From assembly GCF_024199005.1 (NCBI RefSeq), contig NZ_JANATA010000023.1, forward strand, positions 1 through 45,612: DNA of 45,612 bases. The letters are read 5' to 3'. The stretch comes from Opacimonas viscosa (GTDB lineage: Bacteria > Pseudomonadota > Gammaproteobacteria > Enterobacterales > Alteromonadaceae). The notes below the pieces were generated by a model, which was not told the DNA's origin, searched no databases, and saw only the letters and a list, made by a program, of their open reading frames with translations. Position numbers and translations under genes: made by a program. Each line of letters begins with the position of its first letter. The first letter of the stretch is position 1. Below, in pieces: positions 45,314 to 45,612 of this stretch.

Positions 45314-45583
45314 TCACTCTTCACGGACAAACGGTCTTTCACAATCCCCACAAATGACGTTAAGTGAAGCCTTTCCGTATATTTTTGTGTCGCATCCAGG
45401 ACACACATGTTTTGTCCTAGTTTGACGCTTTGCCACCTCTGGAAGAAAAAAAGATTCGGGCATTGAAGTAAATGCTACCAAAATACCAATGGGCAGGCTG
45501 ATAATTGCGACACTGGAGACTGTGAATCCATAATAAATCCTTGGCAAAGCCTTATATTGAAGTGACCCCAAAAACTTGGACAC
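45314..45583 (-). CDS. IS-truncated gene with C-terminal zinc ribbon
   Basis: The last 74-80 residues of an otherwise unknown protein. A hydrophobic segment (IISLPIGILVAFTSM) is followed by a zinc-ribbon-like CPGCDTKIYGKASLNVICGDCERPF (two CxxC; written in part only as CPGCD and CGDC motifs). The frame continues into the IS end at 45558, where a GTG at 45583 could start translation as a fusion. The native start is lost or is a TTG near 45546. The gene was probably interrupted by the insertion. Confidence 0.55.
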   Translation of the reverse strand: MSKFLGSLQYKALPRIYYGFTVSSVAIISLPIGILVAFTSMPESFFLPEVAKRQTRTKHVCPGCDTKIYGKASLNVICGDCERPFVREE

Positions 45584-45612
45584 TTTACTAAGCGGCTTTC
45601 AAGGCCTGATTT
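45558..45612 (+). mobile_element. Terminus of the same IS (right contig edge)
   Basis: TGAAGTGACCCC starts at 45558 and runs to the contig end. The 55 bases are the exact reverse complement of 1-55. Both contig edges therefore enter the same end of the same IS family, in inverted orientation. Transposase and second terminus are outside. Confidence 0.65.

Noticed and set aside
1-45612. CRISPR arrays, tRNA or rRNA genes
   Set aside because: No regularly spaced direct repeats, and no cloverleaf or rRNA-like sequence was seen on reading both strands by eye.

Overview
The window reads as a Gammaproteobacterium of the order Alteromonadales (Alteromonas/Glaciecola/Paraglaciecola-like). This is inferred from the protein sequences, the ubiD-fre, orn-rsgA-psd and rnr-motX pairings, a sodium-type flagellar MotX, and the mix of a TonB-dependent receptor with a TPR-sulfotransferase. 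No tRNA, rRNA or CRISPR array was seen.

Layout. Positions 1-55 and 45558-45612 are the same 55-bp sequence in opposite orientation. It begins TGAAGTGACCCC and looks like one terminus of an IS3-family-like insertion sequence, so the contig is probably bounded by two copies of one IS. Positions 83-8537 (minus strand) hold the spc and alpha ribosomal operons: rplN-rplX-rplE-rpsN-rpsH-rplF-rplR-rpsE-rpmD-rplO-secY-rpmJ, then rpsM-rpsK-rpsD-rpoA-rplQ. The S10 operon that normally precedes rplN is absent. rlmB and rnr lie there instead, and rplN has its own promoter. Positions 8777-26692 are housekeeping and chromosomal genes: rlmB, rnr, motX (with a sigma-28 promoter), ubiD-fre, a cold-shock gene with a long structured leader, ilvIH, a TPR-sulfotransferase, a TonB receptor, orn, rsgA, psd, a DMT exporter and a glycerophosphodiester phosphodiesterase.

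Positions 26734-45298 form a metal-handling island. It starts with a MerC-family membrane protein whose promoter carries a Zur-like palindrome. Next come a decayed SMEK-domain gene (in-frame stop at codon 20) and the last codons of a lost RND pump gene. A Czc-type (Zn/Cd/Co) set follows: small membrane protein, CDF transporter, DUF3703 protein, CzcD, His-rich protein, CzcC, CzcB, CzcA. A divergent CadR/PbrR-like MerR regulator faces this set, and two near-identical 19-bp-spacer MerR operators drive it. Last is a Cus-type (Cu/Ag) set: glutaredoxin-membrane fusion, Cys/Met-rich protein, CusC, CusB with two C-terminal CusF domains, CusA. A divergent second MerR regulator controls it through a 20-bp-spacer promoter.

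Together the island encodes two complete tripartite RND exporters plus inner-membrane CDF export and periplasmic metal-binding proteins. Signs of decay and rearrangement are frequent around it: the SMEK stop codon, the RND remnant, a C-terminal frameshift in czcD, a zinc-ribbon gene cut by the IS, and an IS inserted in the rplQ terminator. The strongest candidates for something not previously described are the double-CusF CusB, the paired operators, the Zur-like control of MerC and the SMEK/RND junction.
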